This document shows, in pieces, positions 56,418 to 64,000 of a stretch of 64,000 nucleotides of DNA (the first letter of the stretch is position 1; every line of letters begins with the position of its first letter). The stretch spans positions 7,502,001 through 7,566,000 of the forward strand of contig NZ_JAUSZM010000003.1 of the NCBI RefSeq assembly GCF_030817655.1. Reading direction: 5' to 3'. The translations under genes were made by a program, and so were the position numbers. Source of the stretch: Streptomyces sp. V4I2 (GTDB taxonomy: Bacteria > Actinomycetota > Actinomycetes > Streptomycetales > Streptomycetaceae). Below the pieces are notes generated by a model. That model was not told the DNA's origin. It saw nothing but the letters and a program-made list of their open reading frames with translations, and ran no database searches.

Positions 56418-57671
56418 GACACGCGCGCGCCCCACGTCACCGTCACCGCGGAGCCGGTCGTCCAACAGCGCAGCTTTCTGGCCAATCTGCTGATCTCGCC
56501 GGCCCCGATGCTGCTCCTGGTCGTCCTGTGGATCTTCATCGCGCGGCGGATGAGCGCGGGCATGGGTGGCGCGGGCGGCATGCTCGGCCGCAAGACCCCG
56601 CCCAAGCCGGTGGAACTGGAGTCGGGACAGGGCGGTGGCCGGCGAGGCGGGGGTGCCCTTCTTCTCGGCGTCCGCCTCCGAGTTCATCGAGATGATCGTG
56701 GGCGTGGGCGCCTCCCGCGTCCGTGAACTGTTCGCCGAGGCCCGCAAGGTGGCCCCGTCGATCATCTTCATCGACGAGATCGACACCATCGGCCGGGCCC
56801 GCGGCGGCGGCTCCGGCACGGGCGGCCACGACGAGGCGTGGAGGGCGTCATCGTCATCGCCGCGACCAACCGCGCCGATGTCCTCGACCCGGCCCTGACC
56901 CGCCCCGGCCGTTTCGACCGGGTGGTCATGGTCTCGCCCCCGGACCGGGGCGGCCGCGAGGCCATCCTGGAGATCCACACCCGCGAGATCCCGCTCGCCG
57001 AGGACGTCGACCTGGCCCAGGTGGCCCGTACGACCCCGGGCATGACCGGCGCCGATCTGGCCGACCTGGCCAATGAGGCGGCCCTGCTGGCCGTCAAGCG
57101 AAAGCAGGAGCAGGTGACGCGGACCGACCTCTCGGAGGCCCTGGAGAAGATGCAACTGGGCGCCGACCCGGTCCGCAAGATCCCCACCGTGCCGCGCGGC
57201 AGGGCGCTCGGCGTGACGCTCTCGACGCCGGACGCGGACCGGTACGCGTACACCGAGGAGTACCTGCGCGGCCGCATCATCGGCGCGCTCGGCGGCATGG
57301 CCGCGGAACACGTCGTCTACGGGGTCGTCACCACCGGCTCGGAGAACGACCTCGAACAGGTCACCAACCTCGCGCGCGGCATGGTCGCCCGCTGGGGCAT
57401 GAGCGAGCGCGTGGGCCGTCTCTCCGCGCTCCCGAACGACACCCAGCAGGCCTACGGCCTCGCGGCGGCCCCCGGGACCCTCGACACGATCGAGCACGAG
57501 ATGCGGCGGATCGTCGACGAGTGCTACGAGGAGGCCTGCCACAAACTCCGCGACCACCGCGGGCAGTTGGACGCGCTGGCCCAGGCGCTGCTGGCGAACG
57601 GAACTCTGGAGGAGACGGACGCGTACCGGACCGCCGGAATCACGCGCCTGCTGAAGGAGGCCGACGTCTAA
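56418..57671 (+). pseudogene. ftsH: FtsH-like AAA+ metalloprotease, degraded by several deletions
   Basis: Three FtsH fragments in different frames. (1) 56418-56640: FLANLLISPAPMLLLVVLWI membrane helix, then RRMSAGMGGAGGMLGRKTPP. (2) 56645-56840: VAGEAGVPFFSASASEFIEM, GVGASRVRELFAEARKVAPS and Walker B IIFIDEIDTIGRARGGGSG. (3) 56838-57671: EGVIVIAATNRADVLDPALT, GRALGVTLSTPDADRYAYTE, AAEHVVYGVVTTGSENDLEQ to the end. Compared with the family, the segment with Walker A (GPPGTGKT) is missing between 1 and 2, the QLLxEMDGF helix between 2 and 3, and in fragment 3 the HExxH zinc site between KMQLGA and DPVRKI. A 277-residue reading frame from GTG 56838 remains open but would be neither ATPase nor protease. 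Confidence 0.85.
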
Positions 57672-58519
57672 GGGACCCGCGCGATCAGGTACCGGAACAC
57701 GTTCGGCATCCACACCGTGCCGTCCCGGCGCTGATGCGGATGTAGGGCCTCCGCCAGCTCCTTGTCGACCTGTACCTGGTCCGTCGCCGAGATCGCCGCG
57801 TCGAACAGCCCCGTCGACAGCAGTCCCCGTACGGCGCTGTCGACGTCGGCGTACCCGAAGGGGCAGGCGACCCGGCCGGAGCCGTCCGGCTTGAGGCCGG
57901 CCCGGTGGGCGACCTCCTCCAGGTCGTCCCGCAGGGCGGGGCGCCAGCCGGACGTGCCGCGCAGCGGATCCGACAGCTTGGTGGCCACCCGCAGCACGGA
58001 CGTCGTGGCGCACCGCTCCGGCGGACCCCAGCCGGCCAGCACCACCGGCGCCCCCCGCTCGGCGAGCGGTACCGCCGAGGCGAGCCGCTCACCGAGCCCT
58101 TCGGAGTCGCCCGCGAGGCACCCGATGGGCTCGAAGGCGGTCACCACGGTGTACGCGGTCGCCTCGGCCGCGTCCTCGGGGGAGCCCTCGACGAGCCGGG
58201 TGCCGACCCGCGCGGGCGTGCCCCCCGCCGGCGGCAGCAGCCGCTCCCGGGCGAGGGCCAGCCGCTGGGGCGAGGAGTCGTCGACACCGGTCACCGCGGC
58301 CCCTCTGGAGGCCGCTATCAGCAGGGCGAGCCCGGAGCCGCAGCCGAGGCCCAGCAGCCGCGAGGCGGGGCCCACTTCCAGTCGCTCGTAGACGGTCTCG
58401 TAGAGCGGCACCAGCATCCGCTCCTGGATCTCGGACCAGTCACGCGCGCGTGCACCGAGGTCCACACGGGGTGTCTCTCCCGTATGAGGCAGGTGCTGCC
58501 GCACGAGCGTAGGTGTCAT
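57668..58519 (-). CDS. SAM-dependent methyltransferase
   Basis: 283 residues, class I Rossmann methyltransferase. ARARDWSEIQERMLVPLYET resembles the start of UbiE/SmtA-like small-molecule methyltransferases; motif I is RLLGLGCGSGLALLIAASRG near 62, followed by the acidic motif AVTGVDDSSPQRLALARERL. Later VLAGWGPPERCATTS occupies the usual post-IV strand. The target is unknown. ATG 58519 gives a compact start; a longer in-frame start is Arg-rich. Its stop overlaps that of the ftsH remnant by 3 bp, so the deletions have left the genes abutting. Divergent from proS. Confidence 0.8.
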   Translation of the reverse strand: MTPTLVRQHLPHTGETPRVDLGARARDWSEIQERMLVPLYETVYERLEVGPASRLLGLGCGSGLALLIAASRGAAVTGVDDSSPQRLALARERLLPPAGGTPARVGTRLVEGSPEDAAEATAYTVVTAFEPIGCLAGDSEGLGERLASAVPLAERGAPVVLAGWGPPERCATTSVLRVATKLSDPLRGTSGWRPALRDDLEEVAHRAGLKPDGSGRVACPFGYADVDSAVRGLLSTGLFDAAISATDQVQVDKELAEALHPHQRRDGTVWMPNVFRYLIARVP

Positions 58520-58716
58520 AGGTAAGCGCCCCAATCCGCCGAGTTGTGGCTGTGCCCGATTTCGTAGCCCCCGTGACGTGCGCTCGCACTCCCCCCGTAT
58601 GCCAGATAACTCCGCACTCGACCGCTCGTCCAGGGGTTGTCGGGCCCGGCTTGTGGGTTGACTGTGCCAGTGGCGAGAATTCACATTCCGGCAACCTGGG
58701 CCCGTACGATCGCGCC

Positions 58717-60132
58717 ATGGCAAAGGCTCCCGTTCTCACGCCCCGCGCGGACGACTTCCCGCGCTGGTACCAGGATCTGATCAACAAGGCCGAGTTGGCC
58801 GACAACGGTCCGGTGCGCGGCACCATGGTGATCCGACCGTACGGGTACGGGCTGTGGGAGCGGATGCAGGCGGAGATGGACGCCCGCATCAAGGAGACGG
58901 GCACCCAGAACGCGTACTTCCCGCTGCTGATCCCGCAGTCGTACCTCACACGCGAGGCGGACCACGTCGAGGGGTTCGCGCCGGAGCTGGCCGTGGTCAC
59001 GCACGGCGGCGGCAAGGAGCTGGAGGAGCCGGCGGTCGTCCGCCCCACCTCCGAGATGATCATCAACGACTACTTCTCGAAGTGGGTGCAGAGCTACCGC
59101 GACCTGCCCCTGCTGATCAACCAGTGGGCGAACGTGGTCCGTTGGGAGCTCAGGCCCCGCCTGTTCCTGCGCACGACCGAGTTCCTGTGGCAGGAGGGCC
59201 ACACCGCGCACGCCACCTTCGATGACGCGCGCGACTTCGCCGCCCACATCCACCGCCAGGTCTACGAGGACTTCATGGCGAACGTCCTCGCGATGGACGT
59301 CGTCCCCGGCCGCAAGACCGTCAAGGAGCGGTTCGCCGGCGCGATCAACACCCTCACGCTCGAAGGCATGATGGGCGACGGCAAGGCCCTCCAGATGGCC
59401 ACCAGCCACGAACTCGGCCAGAACTTCGCCAAGGCCTTCAACACCTCGTACCTGTCGAAGGACGGCACGCAGGAACTGGTCTGGCAGACCTCCTGGGGAT
59501 CGACCACGCGCATGATCGGCGCCCTGGTGATGATGCACGGCGACGACAACGGCCTCAGGGTCCCGCCGCGCCTGGCGCAGATCCAGGCCGTCGTCCTCGC
59601 CATCAAGGGCGACGAGGCGGTTCTGGCCAAGGTCCGCGAGCTCGGCGATCAGCTGAAGGCGGCGGGCGTACGCGTCCAGGTCGACGACCGCGTGGACACC
59701 CCCTTCGGCCGCCGCGCCGTCGACTGGGAGCTGAAGGGCGTGCCCGTACGGATCGAGATCGGGCCCCGTGACCTGGAGAACGGCACCGCGATGCTGGCCC
59801 GCCGCATCCCGGGAGGCAAGGAGCCGGTGGCCCTGGACTCCCTCGTCGGCCTCCTCCCCGCGATCCTCGAAGAGGACCAGGCGCTGCTCCTGAAGCAGTC
59901 CCGCGAGCGCCGCGAGTCCCGTACGTCCGAGGTGTCGACGATCGAGGAGGCCGTCGAGGCCGCCGTCGCCGGCGGCTGGGCGCGCATCCCGTGGGCGACC
60001 CTCGGTGAAGAGGGCGAGGCCAAGCTGGCCGACCACGCGGTGACCGTACGGTGTCTGGTCGCCGAGGACGGGTCGGTGCCTCAGGACGGCGACGCACCGG
60101 GTAACGTCGCGATCGTCGCGCGCGCTTACTGA
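58717..60132 (+). CDS. proS: Proline--tRNA ligase (archaeal/eukaryal-type)
   Basis: 471 residues, the short ProRS type without the bacterial editing insertion. Class II motifs: VRGTMVIRPYGYGLWERMQA (motif 1 region), RPTSEMIINDYFSKWVQSYR and NVVRWELRPRLFLRTTEFLW (motif 2), SWGSTTRMIGALVMMHGDDN (motif 3), anticodon-binding domain from about 290 and the characteristic C-terminal IVARAY ending in Tyr. No Shine-Dalgarno precedes ATG 58717, but TACGAT ends 6 nt upstream, consistent with a leaderless message. Streptomyces generally also carry a bacterial-type proS elsewhere (memory), so this may be a second enzyme. Confidence 0.93.
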   Translation: MAKAPVLTPRADDFPRWYQDLINKAELADNGPVRGTMVIRPYGYGLWERMQAEMDARIKETGTQNAYFPLLIPQSYLTREADHVEGFAPELAVVTHGGGKELEEPAVVRPTSEMIINDYFSKWVQSYRDLPLLINQWANVVRWELRPRLFLRTTEFLWQEGHTAHATFDDARDFAAHIHRQVYEDFMANVLAMDVVPGRKTVKERFAGAINTLTLEGMMGDGKALQMATSHELGQNFAKAFNTSYLSKDGTQELVWQTSWGSTTRMIGALVMMHGDDNGLRVPPRLAQIQAVVLAIKGDEAVLAKVRELGDQLKAAGVRVQVDDRVDTPFGRRAVDWELKGVPVRIEIGPRDLENGTAMLARRIPGGKEPVALDSLVGLLPAILEEDQALLLKQSRERRESRTSEVSTIEEAVEAAVAGGWARIPWATLGEEGEAKLADHAVTVRCLVAEDGSVPQDGDAPGNVAIVARAY

Positions 60133-60392
60133 GTAGCGCCCTTCCGGCGGGAGAGCGACCGAAACGCCTCTTGCGCAACTGCGGACCACAGTCACCCCGG
60201 CGCGCGGACATCGTCTACGTGCCGGGGCGTACGTCAGACTACGCACCGGCTTGGTACGAGCTGTGAGGCTTATCCGCAGATCAGCGCACCCGCCCTCGTC
60301 AGGACGCATCAGCGGCAACTGACGGGTACGTGCAAAATATTTGGGATGCCCCGGAATCGGAACACAGGGGCACTCTGGCTCGTTGTCATTAC

Positions 60393-60995
60393 GTGAGCAC
60401 GACACAGACACCACCTGTTCTCGCCGCAGAGCTGGCGCAGGCGTGGGCCGACATTCAGCGGTACCACCCCGAGCTGCCCGATCTTGCCGCGCCAGAGTCC
60501 CTGATCGGGGAGTCGTCGTCCGCGTGCGGTCACGAGCTCTCCTTCGAGCGACTGCTTCACGAGGCAGTCCATGGCATCGCCGCCGCGCGCGGCATCCGCG
60601 ACACGTCCCGTGCCGGCCGCTACCACAACCGCAGATTCCTCGCGATCGCCGAGGAGCTGGGCCTGGACCACCCGGAGGAGCCGCACCCGAGCAGTGGCTT
60701 CTCCCTGGTCACGCTCAACCCCGAGGCGAAGCGCCGTTACCGCCCGACCATGGAGCGCCTCCAGCGCGCCCTGAAGGCCCACTCGGTGGCGACCGCCTCC
60801 GACACGTCCCGTACCTTCCGCGGCCCGGCCGCCCGGCACGGCTCCTCCGGCGGTGGCGTCCGGGTCAAGGCGGTCTGCGACTGCGGCCGCAACGTCCGAG
60901 TCGTCCCGTCGGTACTGGCCCAGGCGCCGATCGTGTGCGGAGGGTGCGGGAAGCCGTTCCGCATCCCGGAGGTCGTGGGCGCCGCGGCGAGCTGA
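60393..60995 (+). CDS. SprT-like zinc-binding protein
   Basis: 200 residues. FERLLHEAVHGIAAARGIRD (near 50) contains a HExxH zinc-metalloprotease motif, followed by AGRYHNRRFLAIAEELGLDH, whose second His and spacing match SprT/Spartan-like proteases. The C-terminus has a four-Cys zinc ribbon, CDCGRNVRVVPSVLAQAPIV then CGGCGKPF. SprT-domain proteins in eukaryotes repair DNA-protein crosslinks; bacterial roles are poorly known. GTG 60393 has no ribosome binding site, so it may be leaderless or start elsewhere; the fold is complete from this start. Confidence 0.75.
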   Translation: MSTTQTPPVLAAELAQAWADIQRYHPELPDLAAPESLIGESSSACGHELSFERLLHEAVHGIAAARGIRDTSRAGRYHNRRFLAIAEELGLDHPEEPHPSSGFSLVTLNPEAKRRYRPTMERLQRALKAHSVATASDTSRTFRGPAARHGSSGGGVRVKAVCDCGRNVRVVPSVLAQAPIVCGGCGKPFRIPEVVGAAAS

Positions 60996-61285
60996 CCGTC
61001 ACACCGGCATCTCGTGGGTGCCGGACGAGCGGGTGGCATGGGCGCGGGGCGCCGCCGTGGTCGTACGCGGCGGCACCCCGCGGCGCCGGGTCTCTCAGGC
61101 ATGCCTCGCCGCACCCGCGGTCCTACGCGACCCGCAGGGTATGGCACAATGGCTAGCTGTACTCGACAGCCGCACAGGAACCCTCTCGCCTCCGGCTGAC
61201 GCGTCCATCGGGCACTCGGGTACCGCAACCCCACGCGGCCATCTCGCCGTGCCCAATCACGTCAAATCCAGGAGAACCCACTCCC
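60996..61285. promoter_or_regulatory. 290-bp region with rpsP promoter
   Basis: No gene supported. ATGGCACAAT at 61141-61150 is the same 10-mer found before the hupS-linked gene and may be a -10 element; transcription would then begin near 61157, leaving a leader of about 130 nt for the ribosomal cluster. Confidence 0.4.
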
Positions 61286-61714
61286 GTGGCAGTCAAGATC
61301 AAGCTGAAGCGTCTGGGCAAGATCCGTTCGCCTCACTACCGCATCGTCGTCGCCGACTCCCGTACCCGTCGTGACGGTCGTGCGATCGAGGAGATCGGCC
61401 TGTACCACCCGGTGCAGAACCCCTCGCGCATGGAGGTCGACGCCGAGCGCGTGGCCTACTGGCTCTCCGTCGGCGCGCAGCCGACCGAGCCCGTGCTCGC
61501 CATCCTGAAGAAGACCGGCGACTGGCAGAAGTTCAAGGGCGAGCCCGCCCCGGCTCCGCTGCTCCAGCCGGCCGAGAAGGCCGCTCGTCCGCTGTTCGAG
61601 GCTCTCGGTGGCGACGACGAGGGCAAGGGTGAGGCCATCACCCAGAAGAAGAAGGCTGAGAAGAAGGACGACGCCCCGGCGGAGTCCTCTGCGTCTGCGC
61701 CGACCGAGGCCTGA
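61286..61714 (+). CDS. rpsP: 30S ribosomal protein S16
   Basis: 142 residues. AVKIKLKRLGKIRSPHYRIV start and RMEVDAERVAYWLSVGAQPT core; the C-terminus carries the actinobacterial Lys/Ala/Glu-rich extension (KKKAEKKDDAPAESS). GTG 61286 follows AGGAGAACCC. First gene of the rpsP-khpA-rimM-trmD-rplS cluster, which couples ribosomal protein synthesis with 16S and tRNA maturation. Confidence 0.98.
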   Translation: MAVKIKLKRLGKIRSPHYRIVVADSRTRRDGRAIEEIGLYHPVQNPSRMEVDAERVAYWLSVGAQPTEPVLAILKKTGDWQKFKGEPAPAPLLQPAEKAARPLFEALGGDDEGKGEAITQKKKAEKKDDAPAESSASAPTEA

Positions 61715-61716
61715 GC

Positions 61717-61956
61717 ATGCTCGAGGAGGCTCTCGAGCACCTCGTGAAGGGCATCGTCGACAACCCTGACGATGTGCAGGTCGCCTCGCGCGACCTGCGT
61801 CGCGGGCGGGTGCTGGAGGTCCGGGTGCACCCCGACGACCTCGGCAAGGTGATCGGTCGCAACGGCCGCACCGCACGCGCCCTGCGCACCGTCGTGGGCG
61901 CCATCGGCGGCCGCGGTGTCCGCGTCGACCTCGTCGACGTGGACCACGTCCGCTGA
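61717..61956 (+). CDS. khpA: KH-domain RNA-binding protein KhpA
   Basis: 79 residues. A single KH domain: EVRVHPDDLGKVIGRNGRTA with the GRNG (GxxG) loop near 49, ending RGVRVDLVDVDHVR. KhpA with KhpB binds many small RNAs and transcripts in Gram-positives. Starts 2 bp after the rpsP stop. Confidence 0.94.
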   Translation: MLEEALEHLVKGIVDNPDDVQVASRDLRRGRVLEVRVHPDDLGKVIGRNGRTARALRTVVGAIGGRGVRVDLVDVDHVR

Positions 61957-62051
61957 CGCCACATGCAACACCGGCTCGGGCCGGGGAGGGCCACTGGGCC
62001 GTCCCCGGCCCGTAGTCGTTACGGGTCGTCACGACAGGAGATCTTCGAAAA

Positions 62052-62630
62052 GTGCAGCTCGTAGTCGCGCGGATCGGCCGCGCCCATGGCATCAAGGGCG
62101 AGGTCACCGTCGAGGTCCGTACAGACGAGCCCGAACTGCGGCTCGCACCCGGCGCCGTACTGGCGACCGACCCCGCCTCGGCGGGCCCGCTCACCATCGA
62201 GACCGGCCGCGTCCACAGCGGCCGTCTTCTTCTGCGCTTCGAGGGCGTCCGCGACCGGACCGCCGCCGAGGCCCTGCGCAACATCCTCCTGATCGCCGAG
62301 ATCGACCCGGAAGCGCTGCCCGAGGAGGAGGACGAGTACTACGACCACCAGCTCATGGACCTCGACGTGGTCACCGAGGACGGCACGGAGGTCGGCCGGA
62401 TCACCGAGATCTCGCACCTGCCCTCCCAGGACCTCTTCATCGTCGAGCGGCCCGACGGGAGCGAGGTCATGATCCCCTTCGTCGAGGAGATCGTCACCGA
62501 GATCGACCTGGAGGAGCAGCGGGCGGTCATCTCCCCGCCGCCGGGTCTGATCGACGACCGGGCGGAGATCGCGTCCTCCAGGGACGAGACCGGCGAGGCG
62601 GCCGACGGCTCGTCCGGGGACGAGGCGTGA
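62052..62630 (+). CDS. rimM: Ribosome maturation factor RimM
   Basis: 192 residues. QLVVARIGRAHGIKGEVTVE start, RFEGVRDRTAAEALRNILLI, and the PRC-barrel half with YYDHQLMDLDVVTEDGTEVG and VMIPFVEEIVTEIDLEEQRA. Binds S19 and assists 30S head assembly. An acidic C-terminal tail is added. GTG 62052; stop overlaps the trmD ATG by one base (TGATG). Confidence 0.96.
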   Translation: MQLVVARIGRAHGIKGEVTVEVRTDEPELRLAPGAVLATDPASAGPLTIETGRVHSGRLLLRFEGVRDRTAAEALRNILLIAEIDPEALPEEEDEYYDHQLMDLDVVTEDGTEVGRITEISHLPSQDLFIVERPDGSEVMIPFVEEIVTEIDLEEQRAVISPPPGLIDDRAEIASSRDETGEAADGSSGDEA

Positions 62631-63463
62631 TGCGGCTCGACGTCGTCACCATCTTCCCCGAGTACCTGGACCCTCTGAACGTCTCTCTCGTCGGCAAGGC
62701 ACGCGCGCGTGGCCAACTGAACGTCCAGGTGCACGATCTGCGCACCTGGACGTACGACCGGCACAACACCGTCGACGACACCCCGTACGGCGGCGGCCCG
62801 GGCATGGTGATGAAGACCGACCCGTGGGGCGACGCGCTGGACTCCGTCCTCGCCGACGGCTACGAGACGGGCTCCCACGCGCCCGCGCTGATCGTCCCCA
62901 CCCCCAGCGGCCGGCCCTTCACCCAGGAACTCGCCGTCGAGCTCTCCGAGCGCCCCTGGCTGATCTTCACGCCGGCCCGTTACGAGGGCATCGACCGGCG
63001 CGTCATCAACGAGTACGCGACGCGGATGCCGGTCTACGAGGTCTCCATCGGCGACTACGTCCTGGCCGGCGGTGAGGCGGCCGTACTCGTCGTCACCGAG
63101 GCCGTGGCGCGGCTGCTGCCCGGTGTCCTGGGCAACGCCGAGTCCCACCGGGACGACTCCTTCGCGCCCGGAGCCATGGCCAGCCTCCTGGAGGGCCCCG
63201 TCTACACCAAGCCGCCCCGGTGGCGCGAGCGCGGGATCCCGGACGTGCTGCTCAGCGGCCACCACGGCAAGATCGCCCGCTGGCGTCGGGACGAAGCCCT
63301 GAAGCGTACGACGGCCAACCGGCCCGACCTCATCGAGCGCTGCGACCCCAAGGTCTTCGACAAGAAGGACCGCGAGATGCTCTCCATCCTGGGCTGGGCG
63401 CCAGATCCGGCGGGGGGGCCGTACGGCCGATTTTGGCGCAGGCCAGAGGGCATGGAACAATAG
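62630..63463 (+). CDS. trmD: tRNA (guanine(37)-N1)-methyltransferase
   Basis: 277 residues. MRLDVVTIFPEYLDPLNVSL start, DTPYGGGPGMVMKTDPWGDA, and the SPOUT trefoil-knot segments VSIGDYVLAGGEAAVLVVTE and LLSGHHGKIARWRRDEALKR. Makes m1G37 in tRNAs reading CNN, needed to prevent +1 frameshifting. One-base overlap with rimM; 132 bp before rplS. Confidence 0.97.
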   Translation: MRLDVVTIFPEYLDPLNVSLVGKARARGQLNVQVHDLRTWTYDRHNTVDDTPYGGGPGMVMKTDPWGDALDSVLADGYETGSHAPALIVPTPSGRPFTQELAVELSERPWLIFTPARYEGIDRRVINEYATRMPVYEVSIGDYVLAGGEAAVLVVTEAVARLLPGVLGNAESHRDDSFAPGAMASLLEGPVYTKPPRWRERGIPDVLLSGHHGKIARWRRDEALKRTTANRPDLIERCDPKVFDKKDREMLSILGWAPDPAGGPYGRFWRRPEGMEQ

Positions 63464-63595
63464 GTCGCTGTTGTGCGTCGTCCGGGCGTGCGCCCCTGCC
63501 ACAGGGGGACACGACGCCCGCCCCGACCGTACGACTCCTTCCAGAGACCTAGATTCCGTTGATGACCTGTGGCATCAGCGAGGAAAGCAGACGAA

Positions 63596-63946
63596 ATGTC
63601 CAACCTGCTCGACTCCGTCGACTCCGCGTCGCTGCGCAGCGACGTCCCGGCCTTCCGCCCGGGTGACACCGTCAACGTCCACGTCCGCGTCATCGAGGGC
63701 AACCGCTCCCGTGTGCAGCAGTTCAAGGGCGTAGTCATCCGTCGCCAGGGCGCCGGTGTCCGCGAGACCTTCACGGTCCGCAAGGTCTCCTTCTCCGTCG
63801 GCGTCGAGCGCACCTTCCCGGTGCACACCCCGATCGTCGAGAAGATCGAGCTCGTCACCCGCGGTGACGTGCGTCGCGCCAAGCTCTACTACCTGCGCGA
63901 GCTGCGCGGCAAGGCCGCGAAGATCAAGGAGAAGCGCGACAACTGA
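63596..63946 (+). CDS. rplS: 50S ribosomal protein L19
   Basis: 116 residues. RPGDTVNVHVRVIEGNRSRV, QFKGVVIRRQGAGVRETFTV and the C-terminal AKLYYLRELRGKAAKIKEKR, all standard L19. ATG 63596 lies 9 nt after AGGAAAG; upstream in-frame starts would add a non-L19 leader. Last ribosomal gene before the signal peptidase locus. Confidence 0.98.
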   Translation: MSNLLDSVDSASLRSDVPAFRPGDTVNVHVRVIEGNRSRVQQFKGVVIRRQGAGVRETFTVRKVSFSVGVERTFPVHTPIVEKIELVTRGDVRRAKLYYLRELRGKAAKIKEKRDN

Positions 63947-63991
63947 TCTCGCGCGGGGTCCCACAGAGGGGCCGGATAGCATCTGGCCCCG

Positions 63992-64000
63992 ATGGACACC
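63992..64000 (+). CDS. Probable start of a type I signal peptidase gene (first 3 codons only)
   Basis: ATG GAC ACC at the window end, preceded by TAGCAT (63977-63982) at a distance fitting a short leader. Signal peptidase genes follow rplS in Streptomyces as I recall; three codons cannot prove it. Confidence 0.3.

Noticed and set aside
56838..57671. Functional short FtsH-like protein
   Set aside because: The open frame lacks Walker A, Walker B and HExxH, and better-preserved upstream fragments in other frames show it is the remainder of a larger gene.

Overview
The window is high-GC chromosomal DNA of a Streptomyces. GTG starts are frequent, codons end in G or C, the genes include hupS, nsdA, ndgR, glcP and a conservon-type sensor kinase, and the gene order matches, as far as I remember it, the stretch of the S. 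coelicolor chromosome from the cvn1 conservon through gltX, leuCD, recG, rnc, smc, ftsY, amtB-glnK-glnD and ffh to rpsP-trmD-rplS. It is mostly conserved core genome, with a few accessory insertions.

Layout. 1-4.5 kb: a partial NIT-domain sensor histidine kinase (minus strand), then an AT-richer regulatory stretch with two coupled small ORFs that share an NPRR motif. 4.6-8.3 kb: FAH-family hydrolase, gltX, HAD phosphatase and a five-gene tRNA-Gln/tRNA-Glu cluster. 8.3-12.6 kb: divergent MerR/DUF4188 pair, then ndgR divergent from leuCD. 12.9-21 kb: hupS, cofC (F420 synthesis), plsC-gpsA-ddlA (lipid and wall precursors), a small lipoprotein, a stand-alone RAM domain, thiL-thiD and rpmB.

21-32 kb: an inverted-repeat element of about 230 bp directly before a FakA-like DAK protein; a minus-strand operon of an HSP90-family ATPase and a 1020-residue helical-repeat protein; and recG, whose Walker A motif is split by a 338-residue intein with a LAGLIDADG endonuclease and the signature residues of the rare class 3 splicing mechanism. 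This intein is the most striking item in the window.

32-43 kb: rsmD, coaD, a coiled-coil membrane-subunit-b-like protein, the DUF177-rpmF-rnc-mutM cluster, an HxlR regulator, a CAP-domain protein, acyP and smc. 43-56 kb: glcP, an LLM flavin oxidoreductase with a TetR-type palindrome, ftsY, a prim-pol-like protein, nsdA, the GlnR-type nitrogen operon amtB-glnK-glnD, and ffh.

56-64 kb: an ftsH pseudogene that has lost its Walker A and HExxH segments, a methyltransferase, an archaeal/eukaryal-type proS, a SprT-like zinc protein, and the ribosome cluster rpsP-khpA-rimM-trmD-rplS, ending at the probable first codons of a signal peptidase gene. Functional themes are translation (gltX, proS, tRNAs, ribosomal proteins, rsmD, rimM, trmD), protein targeting (ffh, ftsY), DNA maintenance (recG, mutM, smc, hupS) and nitrogen/carbon control. 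No CRISPR array, rRNA or complete transposase gene was seen.
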